DNA of 64,000 nucleotides, from NCBI GenBank assembly GCA_016874055.1, contig VGVG01000004.1, positions 49,335-113,334 of the forward strand, read 5' to 3'. A program made the translations under genes and the position numbers. Position 1 is the first letter of the stretch; each line of letters opens with the position of its first letter. This document shows positions 9,922 through 23,022 of the stretch, piece by piece. The notes below the pieces were generated by a model that was given only the letters and a program-made list of their open reading frames with translations, was not told the origin of the DNA and did no database searches. The stretch comes from Gammaproteobacteria bacterium. Lineage in GTDB: Bacteria > Pseudomonadota > Gammaproteobacteria > Steroidobacterales > Steroidobacteraceae.

Positions 9922-11382
9922 TCAGGCGAACGCCGGTGGCGTCTTAAGATGCCAGTCGGTTTCCTGCTGGTAGCGGTGCGCAACATTGAGCATACACGCC
10001 TCAGAGAAATGAGGGCCGACGATCTGCAAACCTATGGGTAAACCATCGACAAAGCCGCAAGGGACGGACATGCCCGGCAGTCCCGCGAGGTTGGCACCGA
10101 TGGTGTAGATGTCATTGAGGTACATGGTGATCGGATCATCGCACTTTGCGCCGATGCGAAACGCCGGCGCCGGGGTGGTCGGCCCGACTAGCAAATCACA
10201 TTCTTTGAAGGCGTGGGCAAAGTCGGCGCTGATGAGCTGTCGAACGCGCTGAGCTTTGAGGTAGTAGGCGTCGTAATAGCCGGCTGAGAGCACGTAGGTG
10301 CCCGTCATGATGCGGCGCTTTACCTCGTCACCGAAGCCCTCACCGCGCGAGCTGCAGTAAAGATCGAGCAAGTTCTTAGGCGAATTGCAGCGATGACCGA
10401 AGCGCACGCCATCGAAACGCGCGAGGTTGGACGAACACTCCGCCGGCGCAACGACATAGTACGTCGGCACCGAGAGCGGCAGATTGGGACAACTGACCTC
10501 GCGTACCGTGGCGCCGAGTTTTTCATACACGGCGATGGCATTGCGGATGTGCTGTTCGGAGTTCGCATCGAGACCTTCGTCGAAAAATTCGCGTACGAGT
10601 CCGATGGTGAGCCCTTCGATCGAATCACCAAGCGTCGCAGTGTAGTCAGGTACAGGCGAATCCACGCTAGTGGAATCGAACGGATCGAAGCCCGACATAG
10701 GACCGAGCAACAGCGCGGCGTCCTCTGCGCTCACGGCGATGAGGCCCGCCTGATCGAGACTCGAGGCGAAGGCGATCATGCCGTACCGACTGCAGCGTCC
10801 GTAAGTGGGTTTTATGCCGGTGACGCCGCAGAGCGCTGCGGGCTGTCGAATGGAGCCACCAGTGTCCGTGGCGGTAGCGGCAGGTACGATTCGAGCGGCA
10901 ACCGATGCGGCTGACCCGCCCGACGAACCGCCGGGGACCATTTGCAGATCCCAGGGATTGTGAACCGGACCGAAGTAGCTCGTCTCGTTCGAGGAGCCCA
11001 TGGCGAACTCGTCCATGTTGAGTTTGCCGAGCATAACGGTGCCGGCGGCGCGCAGGCCGGAGACGACGGTGGCGTCATAGGGGGAAACGAAATTGCCGAG
11101 CATCTTCGAGCCGCAGGTCGTAAGAACGCCCTCGGTGCAGAAAATGTCCTTGTGAGCGATCGGCACACCGGTGAGGCGACCGGCCCGACCCGCCGCTCGC
11201 GCTGCATCGGCCTCGGCGGCGGTCTTGAGTGCCGATTCCCCCGTCACCGTGATAAACGAATTAAGCGAGGGTTGGGCGGCGGCGATGCGCTTAAGATAGG
11301 CGCGCGTAAGCTCAACGCTTGAGAACTTGCCGGTGGCGAGACCCTGGGCGAGCGCGGCTACTGTAGGAGCTGGGGCGCTCAT
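9922..11382 (-). CDS. gatA: Asp-tRNA(Asn)/Glu-tRNA(Gln) amidotransferase subunit A
   Basis: Amidase signature [53 protein letters not shown]. Confidence 0.97.
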   Translation of the reverse strand: MSAPAPTVAALAQGLATGKFSSVELTRAYLKRIAAAQPSLNSFITVTGESALKTAAEADAARAAGRAGRLTGVPIAHKDIFCTEGVLTTCGSKMLGNFVSPYDATVVSGLRAAGTVMLGKLNMDEFAMGSSNETSYFGPVHNPWDLQMVPGGSSGGSAASVAARIVPAATATDTGGSIRQPAALCGVTGIKPTYGRCSRYGMIAFASSLDQAGLIAVSAEDAALLLGPMSGFDPFDSTSVDSPVPDYTATLGDSIEGLTIGLVREFFDEGLDANSEQHIRNAIAVYEKLGATVREVSCPNLPLSVPTYYVVAPAECSSNLARFDGVRFGHRCNSPKNLLDLYCSSRGEGFGDEVKRRIMTGTYVLSAGYYDAYYLKAQRVRQLISADFAHAFKECDLLVGPTTPAPAFRIGAKCDDPITMYLNDIYTIGANLAGLPGMSVPCGFVDGLPIGLQIVGPHFSEACMLNVAHRYQQETDWHLKTPPAFA

Positions 11383-11669
11383 TCAATTACCTTCGGGACG
11401 AGATAAAGACCCGCTTCGACCGTCGGCGCATTGCGCTGGTAAACCTCCCGACGGTCGGTCTCCGCGACCTCATCAGTGCGCAGGCGCTGTGCAAGACCCG
11501 GCAAGGGGTGCGCCATGGGCTCGATTCCAACCGTTGGGGCGCGGTTGAGTTCGCTTACGAAGGCAACGATCTTGGAGAGCGAGTCGACGTAGACCGGAAT
11601 TTCGGCCTCGGTCAGTTTGAGGCGTGCGAGACGCGCAATGTTTTCGATGTCTGCTCGAGAGAGGCTCAT
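11379..11669 (-). CDS. gatC: Asp-tRNA(Asn)/Glu-tRNA(Gln) amidotransferase subunit C
   Basis: [24 protein letters not shown]...; overlaps the gatA start. Confidence 0.95.
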   Translation of the reverse strand: MSLSRADIENIARLARLKLTEAEIPVYVDSLSKIVAFVSELNRAPTVGIEPMAHPLPGLAQRLRTDEVAETDRREVYQRNAPTVEAGLYLVPKVIE

Positions 11670-11671
11670 AG

Positions 11672-13702
<2,031 letters not shown>

Positions 13703-13706
<4 letters not shown>

Positions 13707-14179
13707 TCAGCACCACCGTTCGCAGCCGATTAATTTTGTCGACGCTTGCCGCGTTCGTGCTGCAAGTCGTGCCGCTGCCATGGTGGCTCGCCGTGGTGCG
13801 TCCGCCGCTCTCGGTCATCACCGTGATCTTCTGGTCGCTGATCGCACCGCACATCGGTGGTATCAGGCTCGCTTTCTTGGTCGGTCTCGCGCTCGATGTC
13901 TATCACGGCGTCATCTTTGGTCAACACGCCCTCGCCCTATCGTTCGTCGCTTACGTCACAATTCGACAGCATCTCGTTGTGAGAAATAAGCCCATGTTCG
14001 AACAGACGCTGCTCGCAGCAGGTTTGTTGTTCGCCTTCGAGGCCATCACCTGGGCGGTCGACGGGTGGACCGGAAATGCCACGGGCGGCTGGACTCGCTG
14101 GTTGCCCGTCATCACCGGCGCTTTGCTTTGGCCCCTGACCGCAGCCTGGCAGGTGAGCGAGAATCGTGCTCATCGCTGA
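13703..14179 (+). CDS. mreD: Rod shape-determining protein MreD
   Basis: Small polytopic membrane protein between mreC and PBP2. Confidence 0.88.
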
Positions 14180-14206
14180 CGAGTCGCCCTCTCAACACAG
14201 TCGGTC

Positions 14207-16156
14207 ATGAGTACCCACAGGCGAATCAAAGACTTTTGGCGCGAGCAGCGCATTTTCGAGCAGCGCGCTGTCGCTGCCTCGGTGATCGTGATTGCGCTGG
14301 CCGTCGTGCTCTTCGGGCGTCTGATCTGGCTGCAAATTGTGCATTACGATAAATACACGGATCTTGCACAAGGCAATCGCATTCGCATCGAGCCGCAGCC
14401 TGCGCCACGCGGCATCATCTATGACCGCAACGGTGCAATCCTTGCCGAGAACAAACCGGCTTATCAGCTCGAACTGATCCCGGAGGAAGTCCCAAATATC
14501 GATGCGTCACTGCGGGGACTCGTCGATATCGGTCTCATCGCCGAGGAAGATCGCGACGACGTTCGTCGTACCATCCGTTCACGCCGATCCTTCGACAGCG
14601 TGCCCATTCGCCTCTACCTCACCGATGAGGATATGGCGCGCTTTGCGGTCAAACGACACGACTTTCCGGGCGTCGACATCCGAACGCGCCTCGCGCGCAG
14701 TTACCCGCATGGCGAACTCGCCGTACACGCCCTCGGTCACGTTGGCTCCATTTCCGTAGCCGATCTCGCGCGTAGCGATCGAGAGCGATATGCGGGTAGC
14801 TCAACGATCGGTAAGATTGGCGTTGAGGCTGCCTTCGAAAACGTGCTGCGCGGTCGAAACGGTCAACGGGAAATCATGGTCAACGCTCGAGGTCGCTCGG
14901 TCGAAAAAGTCGGGGGTCTCAAGGCCACGCGTAACACGATCCCGGGTGATCCCGGCGGCGATTTGCTGCTTACGCTCGATCTGGAGGTACAGCGGGTCGC
15001 CGAGGATTCGGTGAGAGATCAGCGCGCGGCCATCGTCGCACTCGATCCGACCAACGGAGACGTACTGGCGCTCGTCAGCCGACCCGGATTTGATCCAAAC
15101 ATGTTTGCGCGTGGGCTAACACGCGTCGAATTCGATACGCTTACCAAAAATCCGGATCGGCCGCTATTTAATCGCGCGCTACGAGGTACCTATCCCCCAG
15201 GATCGACCATCAAACCAGTTGTCGCCCTCGCTGGACTCACTTACGGAGTAACCGACCCCCTAGCGCCTCACCACTGCGTAGGCTTTTTTTCCTTGCCGGG
15301 TAACCGTCATCGGTTCCGCGAACCGAAGCCGAAAGGCCATGGTTTCATCGACTTACGTGGTGCGATCGCCCAATCGTGCGACACTTACTTCTACAACATG
15401 TCGATTCGGCTCGGTGTACGACGCCTGCACAATTTTCTCTCCGAGTTCGGTCTCGGCCGACCCACCGGCATCGACATCGGCGGCGAGAGCGCGGGTATCC
15501 TCCCGTCGCCCGAATGGAAGCAGCGGGCGTTCCGCAAACGCAGCGACCAAGTTTGGTTTCCCGGCGAAACCGTGATCTTCGGCATCGGTCAGGGATATAT
15601 AACGAGTACGCCGATCCAGCTCGCGCAAATGACAGCGATCCTCGCAACCCGCGGTCAAAATTTTCAGCCACGGCTCGTCCGGGCACTGCGCGATCCGGAG
15701 ACCCAGAAGGTGACCGAAATTGCACCGAAGCCGTTACCAAAGCCGAATGCGGGTGAGCGGAAAGATTGGGATCGCGTCGTCGATGGCATGCTTGCTGTGA
15801 TGCAGGGCGGTACGGCCTCACGCGCAGCGGCCGATGCACCCTACACCATTGCCGGAAAAACTGGCACAGCTCAGGTTTTCACGGTGGCACAAAACCAGCG
15901 TTATAACGAAGCTGCCATCTCCGAGCGTTTGCGCGACCACGCTTGGTTCGTTGCGTTTGCACCGGTCGAGGCACCAAAGATATCGATTGCCGTCATCGTC
16001 GAGAACGGTCGTAGCGGTAGCGGCACGGCTGCGCCGATTGCTCGTAAGATCATGGATGCCTATCTGCTACGCAAGTTTCCGCCACCGCACAACGGCGGCA
16101 CGTCGACCTCGGCTCAGCGTGGCTCTATCCTTGACAGCGATTCTTCGGAGGAATGA
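14207..16156 (+). CDS. mrdA: Peptidoglycan D,D-transpeptidase PBP2
   Basis: PPGSTIKP (SxxK), SCD (SxN-type position) and AGKTGTAQV (KTG); PRGIIYDRNGAILAENKPAY. Confidence 0.96.
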   Translation: MSTHRRIKDFWREQRIFEQRAVAASVIVIALAVVLFGRLIWLQIVHYDKYTDLAQGNRIRIEPQPAPRGIIYDRNGAILAENKPAYQLELIPEEVPNIDASLRGLVDIGLIAEEDRDDVRRTIRSRRSFDSVPIRLYLTDEDMARFAVKRHDFPGVDIRTRLARSYPHGELAVHALGHVGSISVADLARSDRERYAGSSTIGKIGVEAAFENVLRGRNGQREIMVNARGRSVEKVGGLKATRNTIPGDPGGDLLLTLDLEVQRVAEDSVRDQRAAIVALDPTNGDVLALVSRPGFDPNMFARGLTRVEFDTLTKNPDRPLFNRALRGTYPPGSTIKPVVALAGLTYGVTDPLAPHHCVGFFSLPGNRHRFREPKPKGHGFIDLRGAIAQSCDTYFYNMSIRLGVRRLHNFLSEFGLGRPTGIDIGGESAGILPSPEWKQRAFRKRSDQVWFPGETVIFGIGQGYITSTPIQLAQMTAILATRGQNFQPRLVRALRDPETQKVTEIAPKPLPKPNAGERKDWDRVVDGMLAVMQGGTASRAAADAPYTIAGKTGTAQVFTVAQNQRYNEAAISERLRDHAWFVAFAPVEAPKISIAVIVENGRSGSGTAAPIARKIMDAYLLRKFPPPHNGGTSTSAQRGSILDSDSSEE

Positions 16157-17286
16157 TGCTGCGAGAATCACTCAATAGCACCACTCAAAGAATACTGACG
16201 CGTACGGCCCGGCTGCTCGGCGGACTGCGTCTTGATGGCCCTCTACTCGCAGGGCTAGCCGCTATCGCCGTGTACGGTCAGTTCGTTTTGTACAGCACCT
16301 CCGGCGGCGATTGGGAATCTGCTCTTCGCGGTAGCACTCGTTTGGCCGTCGGTGCCGTCCTGATGTTGGCACTCGCGCAGTTACGCCCCGGATTTCTACG
16401 GCGTCTGACACCATGGCTATATGTTATCGGTCTCGTTCTGCTCATTTTGGTCGATGCGATCGGCTACGTGGGTAAGGGCGCGCAACGTTGGCTCGATCTT
16501 GGGCTCACTCGATTTCAGCCCTCCGAACTCATGAAGCTCGCCGTGCCCATGACCTGCGCTTGGATCTTGCGCGAGCGCCCTCTGCCGCCTAACCCGCGCA
16601 CACTCGGTCTACTCGCCGGAGTAATACTGATCCCGACTGCGCTCACGATCGTACAGCCCGATCTCGGGACGGGGCTGCTGATCTTGATGGGTGGACTCAT
16701 CGTGGTGCTATTCGCCGGCTTGCAAATCGGCTACATCGTAGCGCTCGGACTCGGCTGCATTACCGCAGCCGTAGTCGGTTGGTCTTTTCTGCATGATTAT
16801 CAACGGCAGCGAGTGCTGACGTTTTTAGATCCGCAAACTGACCCTTTGGGCTCGGGCTACCACATTATTCAGTCTATTATCGCCATCGGCTCCGGAGGAA
16901 TTTTCGGTAAGGGTTATCTACAGGGCTCTCAAAGTCAGCTCGAGTTTCTCCCGGAGCGAACGACCGATTTCGTATTCGCAGTGATTGGCGAGGAATTCGG
17001 CTTGTTGGGAGCGCTTGTGCTGATCGGCCTATACGTATTCGTAGTGCTGAGAGCGATCTTCCTCGCCTCGCAAATGAGAGACACCTTTGCGCGTCTCTTG
17101 GCCAGCAGCCTCGCCGCAACTTTTTTTGTTTATGTATTCATCAACGCGAGCATGGTCAGCGGTCTGCTACCCGTCGTTGGCGTGCCGCTGCCTCTCGTGA
17201 GTTATGGCGGAACATCGATGGTGACCCTGCTGGCTGGCTTCGGTATGCTCATGTCGTTGCACGCCAACCGCAAACTTGCCGCCTAA
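16153..17286 (+). CDS. mrdB: Rod shape-determining protein RodA (SEDS glycosyltransferase)
   Basis: Polytopic SEDS protein: FQPSELMKLAVPM, QPDLGTGLLI, LPERTTDFVFAVIGEEFG, PLPLVSYGGTSMVTLL. Confidence 0.96.
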   Translation: MMLRESLNSTTQRILTRTARLLGGLRLDGPLLAGLAAIAVYGQFVLYSTSGGDWESALRGSTRLAVGAVLMLALAQLRPGFLRRLTPWLYVIGLVLLILVDAIGYVGKGAQRWLDLGLTRFQPSELMKLAVPMTCAWILRERPLPPNPRTLGLLAGVILIPTALTIVQPDLGTGLLILMGGLIVVLFAGLQIGYIVALGLGCITAAVVGWSFLHDYQRQRVLTFLDPQTDPLGSGYHIIQSIIAIGSGGIFGKGYLQGSQSQLEFLPERTTDFVFAVIGEEFGLLGALVLIGLYVFVVLRAIFLASQMRDTFARLLASSLAATFFVYVFINASMVSGLLPVVGVPLPLVSYGGTSMVTLLAGFGMLMSLHANRKLAA

Positions 17287-18506
17287 TGACACATCCCAAC
17301 GGCGCCCGACACGCCCGCGTGTTCGCCCCGATCCTGTTCACGCTGATTGTACTGACAGCCTGCGTCGCGCCGCCCAAAAAAAACGCGATAAATCCGAATC
17401 AAGCGACTATCCCATCCATGGCCGAGACTGCGGCGGGAAGCGGAACGAGCAGCACGATCGCAGCGAGTGCACCGGGCGTGCCCAATCCTCCCACAGAGCC
17501 AACTCCGTTCAATTTAGAGCGCGAGGATATTCGTGCATTCATCGACGAAGTCTCAATGAAACACGGTATCGCCGATAGCGAAATTCGGGCTTTGCTCGCG
17601 CAGGGAATGTATCAACGGCGTATCATCGCCGCGATCAGTCGACCCGCTGAAACCGTGCTGCGCTGGTGGGAGTACAGCAATCGCCTCGTAACCCCGGAGC
17701 GTATCGCCCGTGGCGTAGAGTTTTCGAGAGAACAGCGCTCGCGGCTCGATGCCGCTCATGAAAACATGGGCGTTGCCTCTGCCTACATTGCAGCGATCAT
17801 CGGTATCGAAAGCAATTACGGACGAAACAAGGGGTCGTGGCGCGTTCTCGATGCGCTCATGACGCTCGGCTTCGATTATCCGCCTCGGGGCCGTTTTTTC
17901 CGCTCAGAACTCGAGCACTTCCTATTGCTCGTGCGCGAAGAGTCGCTAGACCCGCTAGCCACGCTCGGCTCTTACGCTGGAGCCATGGGCGCTCCGCAGT
18001 TCATGCCCTCGAGTTACCGGCGGTTTGCCGTTAACGGTACGCTCGACGGCGCGGTCGATCGACGACGCGATCTATTCATGCAATGGGACGACGTCATCAG
18101 CAGCGTCGCCAATTATTTGTCGGTCCATGGATGGGAGCGGGATGCGCCAGTCTTATTCGAGGGCGTGGGTAGTGCAGAGACACTTGCCACTGTGATGCCC
18201 ACTCTTGAGCACAGAAATCTCGATCTCAACAAGACGGCCGGCGGTGCGCGCAGTCTCGGGTTCACTCTCCCGGAGTCCATTGCCGATGACACGCGCGTGA
18301 TCCTCGTCCCAGCCGAGCTTGCCGATCGCCCGAACATACGCATTGGCCTAAAGAATTTCCACGTTATCACGCGTTATAACCGCAGCATCTTGTACGCGAT
18401 GGCCGTCAACGATCTCGCGACAGCCATTGAAGCCGAGCTCGCGCGTACCCCAGCATCCGTGTCAGCACCCGAGTCAGCGCCTTTCGGCAGCGGCCCGGCG
18501 CGATGA
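17286..18506 (+). CDS. mltB: Lytic murein transglycosylase B
   Basis: GIESNYGRNKGSWRVLDALMTLGFDYPPRGRFFRSELEHFLLL; GSYAGAMGAPQFMPSSYRRFAV; lipobox-like LTAC. Confidence 0.93.
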   Translation: MTHPNGARHARVFAPILFTLIVLTACVAPPKKNAINPNQATIPSMAETAAGSGTSSTIAASAPGVPNPPTEPTPFNLEREDIRAFIDEVSMKHGIADSEIRALLAQGMYQRRIIAAISRPAETVLRWWEYSNRLVTPERIARGVEFSREQRSRLDAAHENMGVASAYIAAIIGIESNYGRNKGSWRVLDALMTLGFDYPPRGRFFRSELEHFLLLVREESLDPLATLGSYAGAMGAPQFMPSSYRRFAVNGTLDGAVDRRRDLFMQWDDVISSVANYLSVHGWERDAPVLFEGVGSAETLATVMPTLEHRNLDLNKTAGGARSLGFTLPESIADDTRVILVPAELADRPNIRIGLKNFHVITRYNRSILYAMAVNDLATAIEAELARTPASVSAPESAPFGSGPAR

Positions 18507-19405
18507 TGCGCAGACTTGTTCTACTCCTCGCACTGAGCGCCCTGCTCCTTCAGGGCTGCACGCTGCTTCGTCGCCCACCTGAGCCGAGCGCTCGGCCCGC
18601 CGCAAGCTTGCCAAAACGGACTCCGCGAAATCTCGATTCCATCCCCGATGCGGTCCCGCGCAAGGAACCGCGGAGCCGTTACGGCAACCCAGAGACCTAT
18701 GAGGTTTTTGGTCGTACGTATCGCGTTCAGCGCAACGCTAAAGGGCACGTCGAGCGCGGTGTTGCCTCGTGGTACGGCCCGGGTTTTCATGCCGAGCGCA
18801 CCTCGAGCGGTGAGTCCTACGACATGTATGCGATGACCGCTGCGCACAAGACGCTACCCATTCCGGTTTACGCTCGTGTGACCAATCTCGAGAATGGTCT
18901 CTCGGTCGTCGTTCGCATCAACGATCGAGGCCCGTTCGTCGGCGATCGCATCATAGATCTCTCCTACACCGCTGCTCATAAGCTCGATATGACTCGCAAA
19001 GGAACGGCGATGGTCGAGGTACGGGTGATCGAACCAGGTGACGACTCATCGCCGCCCCCGCTGCCGCGACCCATCGTGACGACCAGCACTGCAGGTTCGA
19101 CCGCTCCTGCGGGCTCGGGCGTAGGCGTGACGCCGTCCGCGCGGCTCAACCCGCAGGCAGCAATCGGCGTGAGTTCACGGTTCCTGCAGGCAGGTTCGTT
19201 CTCTGCGCGTGAAAATGCCGAAGCGATGAGGCAACGCCTCGCCGACTCCGGCATCCGCAATACACTCGTTCGCGAGGCGCTGATCGGCGATCGAACGGTG
19301 TACCGCGTGCAAGTCGGGCCGCTCGCAGGCGGCCTCGAAGCCGATGACATGATCGAGCGGCTGCGGATCGCCGGCATTCCCGATGCCCGTCCCGCGCACG
19401 AATAA
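18503..19405 (+). CDS. rlpA: Septal ring lytic transglycosylase RlpA with SPOR domain
   Basis: ERGVASWYGPGFHAERTSSGESYDMYAMTAAHKTLP...VRINDRGPFVGDRIIDLSYTAAHKL; C-terminal SPOR repeat; LLQGC lipobox. Confidence 0.95.
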   Translation: MMRRLVLLLALSALLLQGCTLLRRPPEPSARPAASLPKRTPRNLDSIPDAVPRKEPRSRYGNPETYEVFGRTYRVQRNAKGHVERGVASWYGPGFHAERTSSGESYDMYAMTAAHKTLPIPVYARVTNLENGLSVVVRINDRGPFVGDRIIDLSYTAAHKLDMTRKGTAMVEVRVIEPGDDSSPPPLPRPIVTTSTAGSTAPAGSGVGVTPSARLNPQAAIGVSSRFLQAGSFSARENAEAMRQRLADSGIRNTLVREALIGDRTVYRVQVGPLAGGLEADDMIERLRIAGIPDARPAHE

Positions 19406-19460
19406 CGCGTTTACAATCCCATCTAACGATTCTTAAGCTCGCCTTTGCGGGAGTCCCATC

Positions 19461-20609
19461 TTGCCGTTCACGTCTCGTCTCACCGCCGCCGTTCTCACGC
19501 TCTTTTCCTGCGCCGTCGCCCGCGTCGATGCAAACGTGCTGCCTGTCCCACCGCCACCCGGCATCGAAGCCGAGTCGTGGATCCTCATTGATCAGGTATC
19601 TGGTCGGCGCCTTGCGGGCGGAAATGAAGACCTCCGTGTTGAGCCGGCCAGCATTACCAAGTTGATGACGGCATACGTCGCCTTTCGTGCGCTCTCCGAG
19701 GGACGACTGAAACTTGAGGAGACCGTAACCATAAGCGAGCGCGCATGGCGTGCAGAAGGTTCACGTACCTTTCTTCAGGTGGGCGACAAGGTGCCCGTCG
19801 AAGTGTTGTTGCAAGGCATGATCGTGCAATCAGGCAATGACGCGACCATCGCCATCGCCGAGCGACTTGCAGGCTCAGAGCAAACCTTTGCGCGAGTGAT
19901 GACGGAACAGGCCAAGGCGCTTGGCATGACCAATTCGAGTTTCGCCAACGCCACAGGGCTTCCCGATCCGACCCTCTACACGACCGCCCGCGATATCACG
20001 ATCCTTGCGCGCGCAATCATTCGCGATTTTCCTCAGTACTATCGCTGGCACTCTCAGAGAGAATTCGTCTGGAACAACATTCGTCAAGGGAATCGTAACA
20101 GTCTGCTCTATCTCGACCCGAGCGTCGACGGTATCAAGACTGGTCACACCGATAGCGCTGGCTACTGTCTCGTTAGCTCAGCGCAGCGCGATGGTACCCG
20201 CATGATCTCGGCCGTTTTTGGGACCGAATCACCCAAGATCCGCGAGCAGGCGAGTGCAGCTTTACTCAACTATGGTTTTGCGTTCTACAAAACCGTCACG
20301 CTGCGCAAAGCCGGCGAGACAGTGCTCCAACCGCGCGTGTTCAAAGGTACCGAACAATACGTCGCGGTATCACCGCAGACTGATGTGGGCGTTACCGTCA
20401 CGCGAGGTAATACGAGCAAGTTACGCGTGGCCACCTCGCTCGACGAACCTCTCGTCGCGCCCCTCAAGGCGGGTCAGAGCGTCGGTGAAATCACCGTTTC
20501 TGACGGTAACACGATCATTCGTCGCGTGCCGCTCGTGGTTAGTCGCGAAGTCCCTGCGGGCGGAATCATCACGCGGGCATGGGATACGGTTTCACTCTGG
20601 CTCAGGTGA
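19461..20609 (+). CDS. D-alanyl-D-alanine carboxypeptidase (PBP5/6 family)
   Basis: SITKLMTAY (SxxK), SGN, KTGHTDSAGYCLVSSA (KTG); signal peptide. Confidence 0.94.
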   Translation: MPFTSRLTAAVLTLFSCAVARVDANVLPVPPPPGIEAESWILIDQVSGRRLAGGNEDLRVEPASITKLMTAYVAFRALSEGRLKLEETVTISERAWRAEGSRTFLQVGDKVPVEVLLQGMIVQSGNDATIAIAERLAGSEQTFARVMTEQAKALGMTNSSFANATGLPDPTLYTTARDITILARAIIRDFPQYYRWHSQREFVWNNIRQGNRNSLLYLDPSVDGIKTGHTDSAGYCLVSSAQRDGTRMISAVFGTESPKIREQASAALLNYGFAFYKTVTLRKAGETVLQPRVFKGTEQYVAVSPQTDVGVTVTRGNTSKLRVATSLDEPLVAPLKAGQSVGEITVSDGNTIIRRVPLVVSREVPAGGIITRAWDTVSLWLR

Positions 20610-20612
20610 TTT

Positions 20613-21485
20613 ATGGGCACCACTTTTCCTATTTGCTATCTCGACGGCGTCTGGCTCCCCATCAGTAGTGCCCGTATCTCGCCACTCGATCGTAGTTTTC
20701 TTTTCGGTGACGGTATTTACGAGGTCATACCTGTTTTTGCAGGGCGACCGTTTCGGTTCGTCGAACACTTCGACCGTCTCTCCCGCAGTTGCAAGGCACT
20801 CCGTATGAAAGATCCTCTCGGCCAGAACGGTTGGCGAGCGATCGTCCGCGGCTTGATGGAGCGCAATGGCGGCGGTGATATGTACGTTTACGTGCAGGTA
20901 TCGCGGGGTGCGGATACCGGCCGATCACACGCGCCGCTTCCGGACGTTCCGCCCACAGTTTTCGGTTTCGCAGCGCCCCTGCCTCATCCTTCGGTCGAGC
21001 AGCTAGCGAGAGGCCTCTCCTGCGTGACGGCACCCGACATTCGCTGGGGACGCTGCGACATCAAATCGGTCGCACTACTCGGCAACGTGCTGCAGCGCCA
21101 ACTCGGCTGTGATGCTGGCGCCGACGAAACCATCCTGTTGCGTGATGGCTGGATGATGGAGGCCACCGCCTCCACGGTGCATGTCGTGTCGAACGGCATT
21201 ATCACGACGCCTCCCAATTCAAACGACATCCTTCCTGGCATCACGCGCAGCGTAGTCGAGGAGCTTGCCCAGCGTCTCGGCATTCCCTGCGAGACGCGTG
21301 CCGTCAAAGAATCGGAAATGCGACAGGCAGACGAAGTATGGATAGCCTCGGCCACCCGCAATGTTTCGGCTGTGACCCGCATCGATGGTCAGTTCGTCGG
21401 CTCTGGAAAGCCCGGGCCGCTGTGGTCGCGCATATGGGACGGTTTCAACGCGCTGCAGTGCGAACTTGCCGGGCAGCCCTGGTAA
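20613..21485 (+). CDS. Class IV aminotransferase, probable D-amino acid aminotransferase
   Basis: ISPLDRSFLFGDGIYEVIPVFAGRPFRFVEHFDRLSRS; IKSVALLGNVLQRQ; ATASTVHVVSNG. Confidence 0.88.
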   Translation: MGTTFPICYLDGVWLPISSARISPLDRSFLFGDGIYEVIPVFAGRPFRFVEHFDRLSRSCKALRMKDPLGQNGWRAIVRGLMERNGGGDMYVYVQVSRGADTGRSHAPLPDVPPTVFGFAAPLPHPSVEQLARGLSCVTAPDIRWGRCDIKSVALLGNVLQRQLGCDAGADETILLRDGWMMEATASTVHVVSNGIITTPPNSNDILPGITRSVVEELAQRLGIPCETRAVKESEMRQADEVWIASATRNVSAVTRIDGQFVGSGKPGPLWSRIWDGFNALQCELAGQPW

Positions 21486-21498
21486 CCGAGTAGCGCTC

Positions 21499-21807
21499 AT
21501 GTCTGGACAACTCGATAAAGGCGAACGCGGCGGTTCCGGCGATGCGCACGCGGCGGGCCCCCTCGTCTTTCCCAGCGACTATCCGATCAAGGTCCTAGGA
21601 CGAAGCGAGCGTAGCTTGCGGATGCGTATCGATACCGTCGTGCTGCAATATGCTCCCGAGCTGTCACCGGACCGGATTAGCGAACGAGCAAGCGGCGCCG
21701 GAAACTTCACCTCGATCACCTACGTGATCATTGCACAGAGCCGCGAACAGGTGACAGCACTTGTCGGCGCCCTGGTGGCAACCAAGGGCGTCTTAATGGT
21801 GATCTGA
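21499..21807 (+). CDS. DUF493/YbeD family protein
   Basis: FPSDYPIKVLGRSERSLRMRIDTVVLQYAPEL...GNFTSITYVIIAQSREQVTALV; adjacent to the lipBA region; start trimmed to ATG 21499. Confidence 0.85.
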   Translation: MSGQLDKGERGGSGDAHAAGPLVFPSDYPIKVLGRSERSLRMRIDTVVLQYAPELSPDRISERASGAGNFTSITYVIIAQSREQVTALVGALVATKGVLMVI

Positions 21808-21811
21808 AAAA

Positions 21812-22390
21812 TCAGCGTCCGATCAATGATAGAAATTCTCGCCGCGTGTCTGCGTTCGTCTTGATCGACCCGCGCAAGGCGGAGGTGACCGTCGCCGTGC
21901 CCGTATGACGAACGCCACGGGACTCCACGCACATGTGGCGACACTCGATAACGACGGCGACACCAAGAGGTTGCAGGTGGGTGTCGAGCGCATCGGCAAT
22001 CTGGTTGGTCAATCGCTCCTGCACTTGCAGACGTCGTGCAAAAATTTCGACGAGGCGGGAAATTTTTGAGAGTCCGAGGATTCGCTGGTCAGGTACGTAG
22101 CCCACATAAACCTTACCGAAGAACGGCGCGAGGTGGTGTTCACAAAGAGAATACACCGGAATGTCGCGCACAATGACCATCTCGTCCACGCTTTGTGCGC
22201 CATCTTCAAACGACTTGAGAATGTCCTCCGGTCGCTCTCGATAGCCCCGGGTGTATTCCTCCCAGGCCTTCAGAAAGCGCTCAGGTGTTTCGAGCAAGCC
22301 TTCACGGTCGGGGTCCTCGCCGATGAAGGCGAGCAGACGACGAACGATTTCGATTTCTTTCTTTGAACGACTCGACTTTGGAGGCGTCAT
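21812..22390 (-). CDS. folE: GTP cyclohydrolase I FolE
   Basis: [60 protein letters not shown]. Confidence 0.97.
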   Translation of the reverse strand: MTPPKSSRSKKEIEIVRRLLAFIGEDPDREGLLETPERFLKAWEEYTRGYRERPEDILKSFEDGAQSVDEMVIVRDIPVYSLCEHHLAPFFGKVYVGYVPDQRILGLSKISRLVEIFARRLQVQERLTNQIADALDTHLQPLGVAVVIECRHMCVESRGVRHTGTATVTSALRGSIKTNADTRREFLSLIGR

Positions 22391-23022
22391 GGGACAGTCC
22401 TCGACAGCAGCCTTTGAAGCACCTCAACCAAATCTGCGGCCACACGCTCTAGATTATTTGGCGCATCGAGCGCAGCAAGCTGAGTGATCGCGAGCCCCTC
22501 ATAGCCGCAAGGATTGATACGTTGAAACGGCTCCAAGTTCATGTCGACGTTCAACGCGATGCCATGGTAGCTCGCACCGCGACGTATCCGGATGCCGACA
22601 CTGGCGATTTTGGCGCCCTGCACATAAACTCCTGGCGCCTTCGGCCGCCGAGTGGCCGAAATACCGTAGCTCGCCACACACTCGATTACTGATTGCTCGA
22701 GCGCGGTGACGAGATCGCGTACGCCAAGTCTCGCTCGTCTTAGATCGATGAGCGGATAAACAACCACCTGACCTGGCCCATGATAGGTCACCTGCCCGCC
22801 TCGATCCACCTTGATGACAGGAGTGTCCCCGGCCGCTAGCACGTGGGCCGGATCGCCGTTCATTCCCAGCGTAAAGACCGGATCGTGCTCAAGCACCCAA
22901 AGTTCATCGCGCGTGGTAGGGCCGCGCTCGTCGGTGAATCGTTGCATCGCATGCCAAGTCGGCAGGTACGCCACGCGTCCAAGCTTACGGACGAGCGGAG
23001 GCGTTAGCGGCAAGAGCGGCAT
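22387..23022 (-). CDS. lipB: Octanoyltransferase LipB
   Basis: [51 protein letters not shown]; start trimmed from ORF-track 23064 to reduce overlap with lipA. Confidence 0.95.
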   Translation of the reverse strand: MPLLPLTPPLVRKLGRVAYLPTWHAMQRFTDERGPTTRDELWVLEHDPVFTLGMNGDPAHVLAAGDTPVIKVDRGGQVTYHGPGQVVVYPLIDLRRARLGVRDLVTALEQSVIECVASYGISATRRPKAPGVYVQGAKIASVGIRIRRGASYHGIALNVDMNLEPFQRINPCGYEGLAITQLAALDAPNNLERVAADLVEVLQRLLSRTVP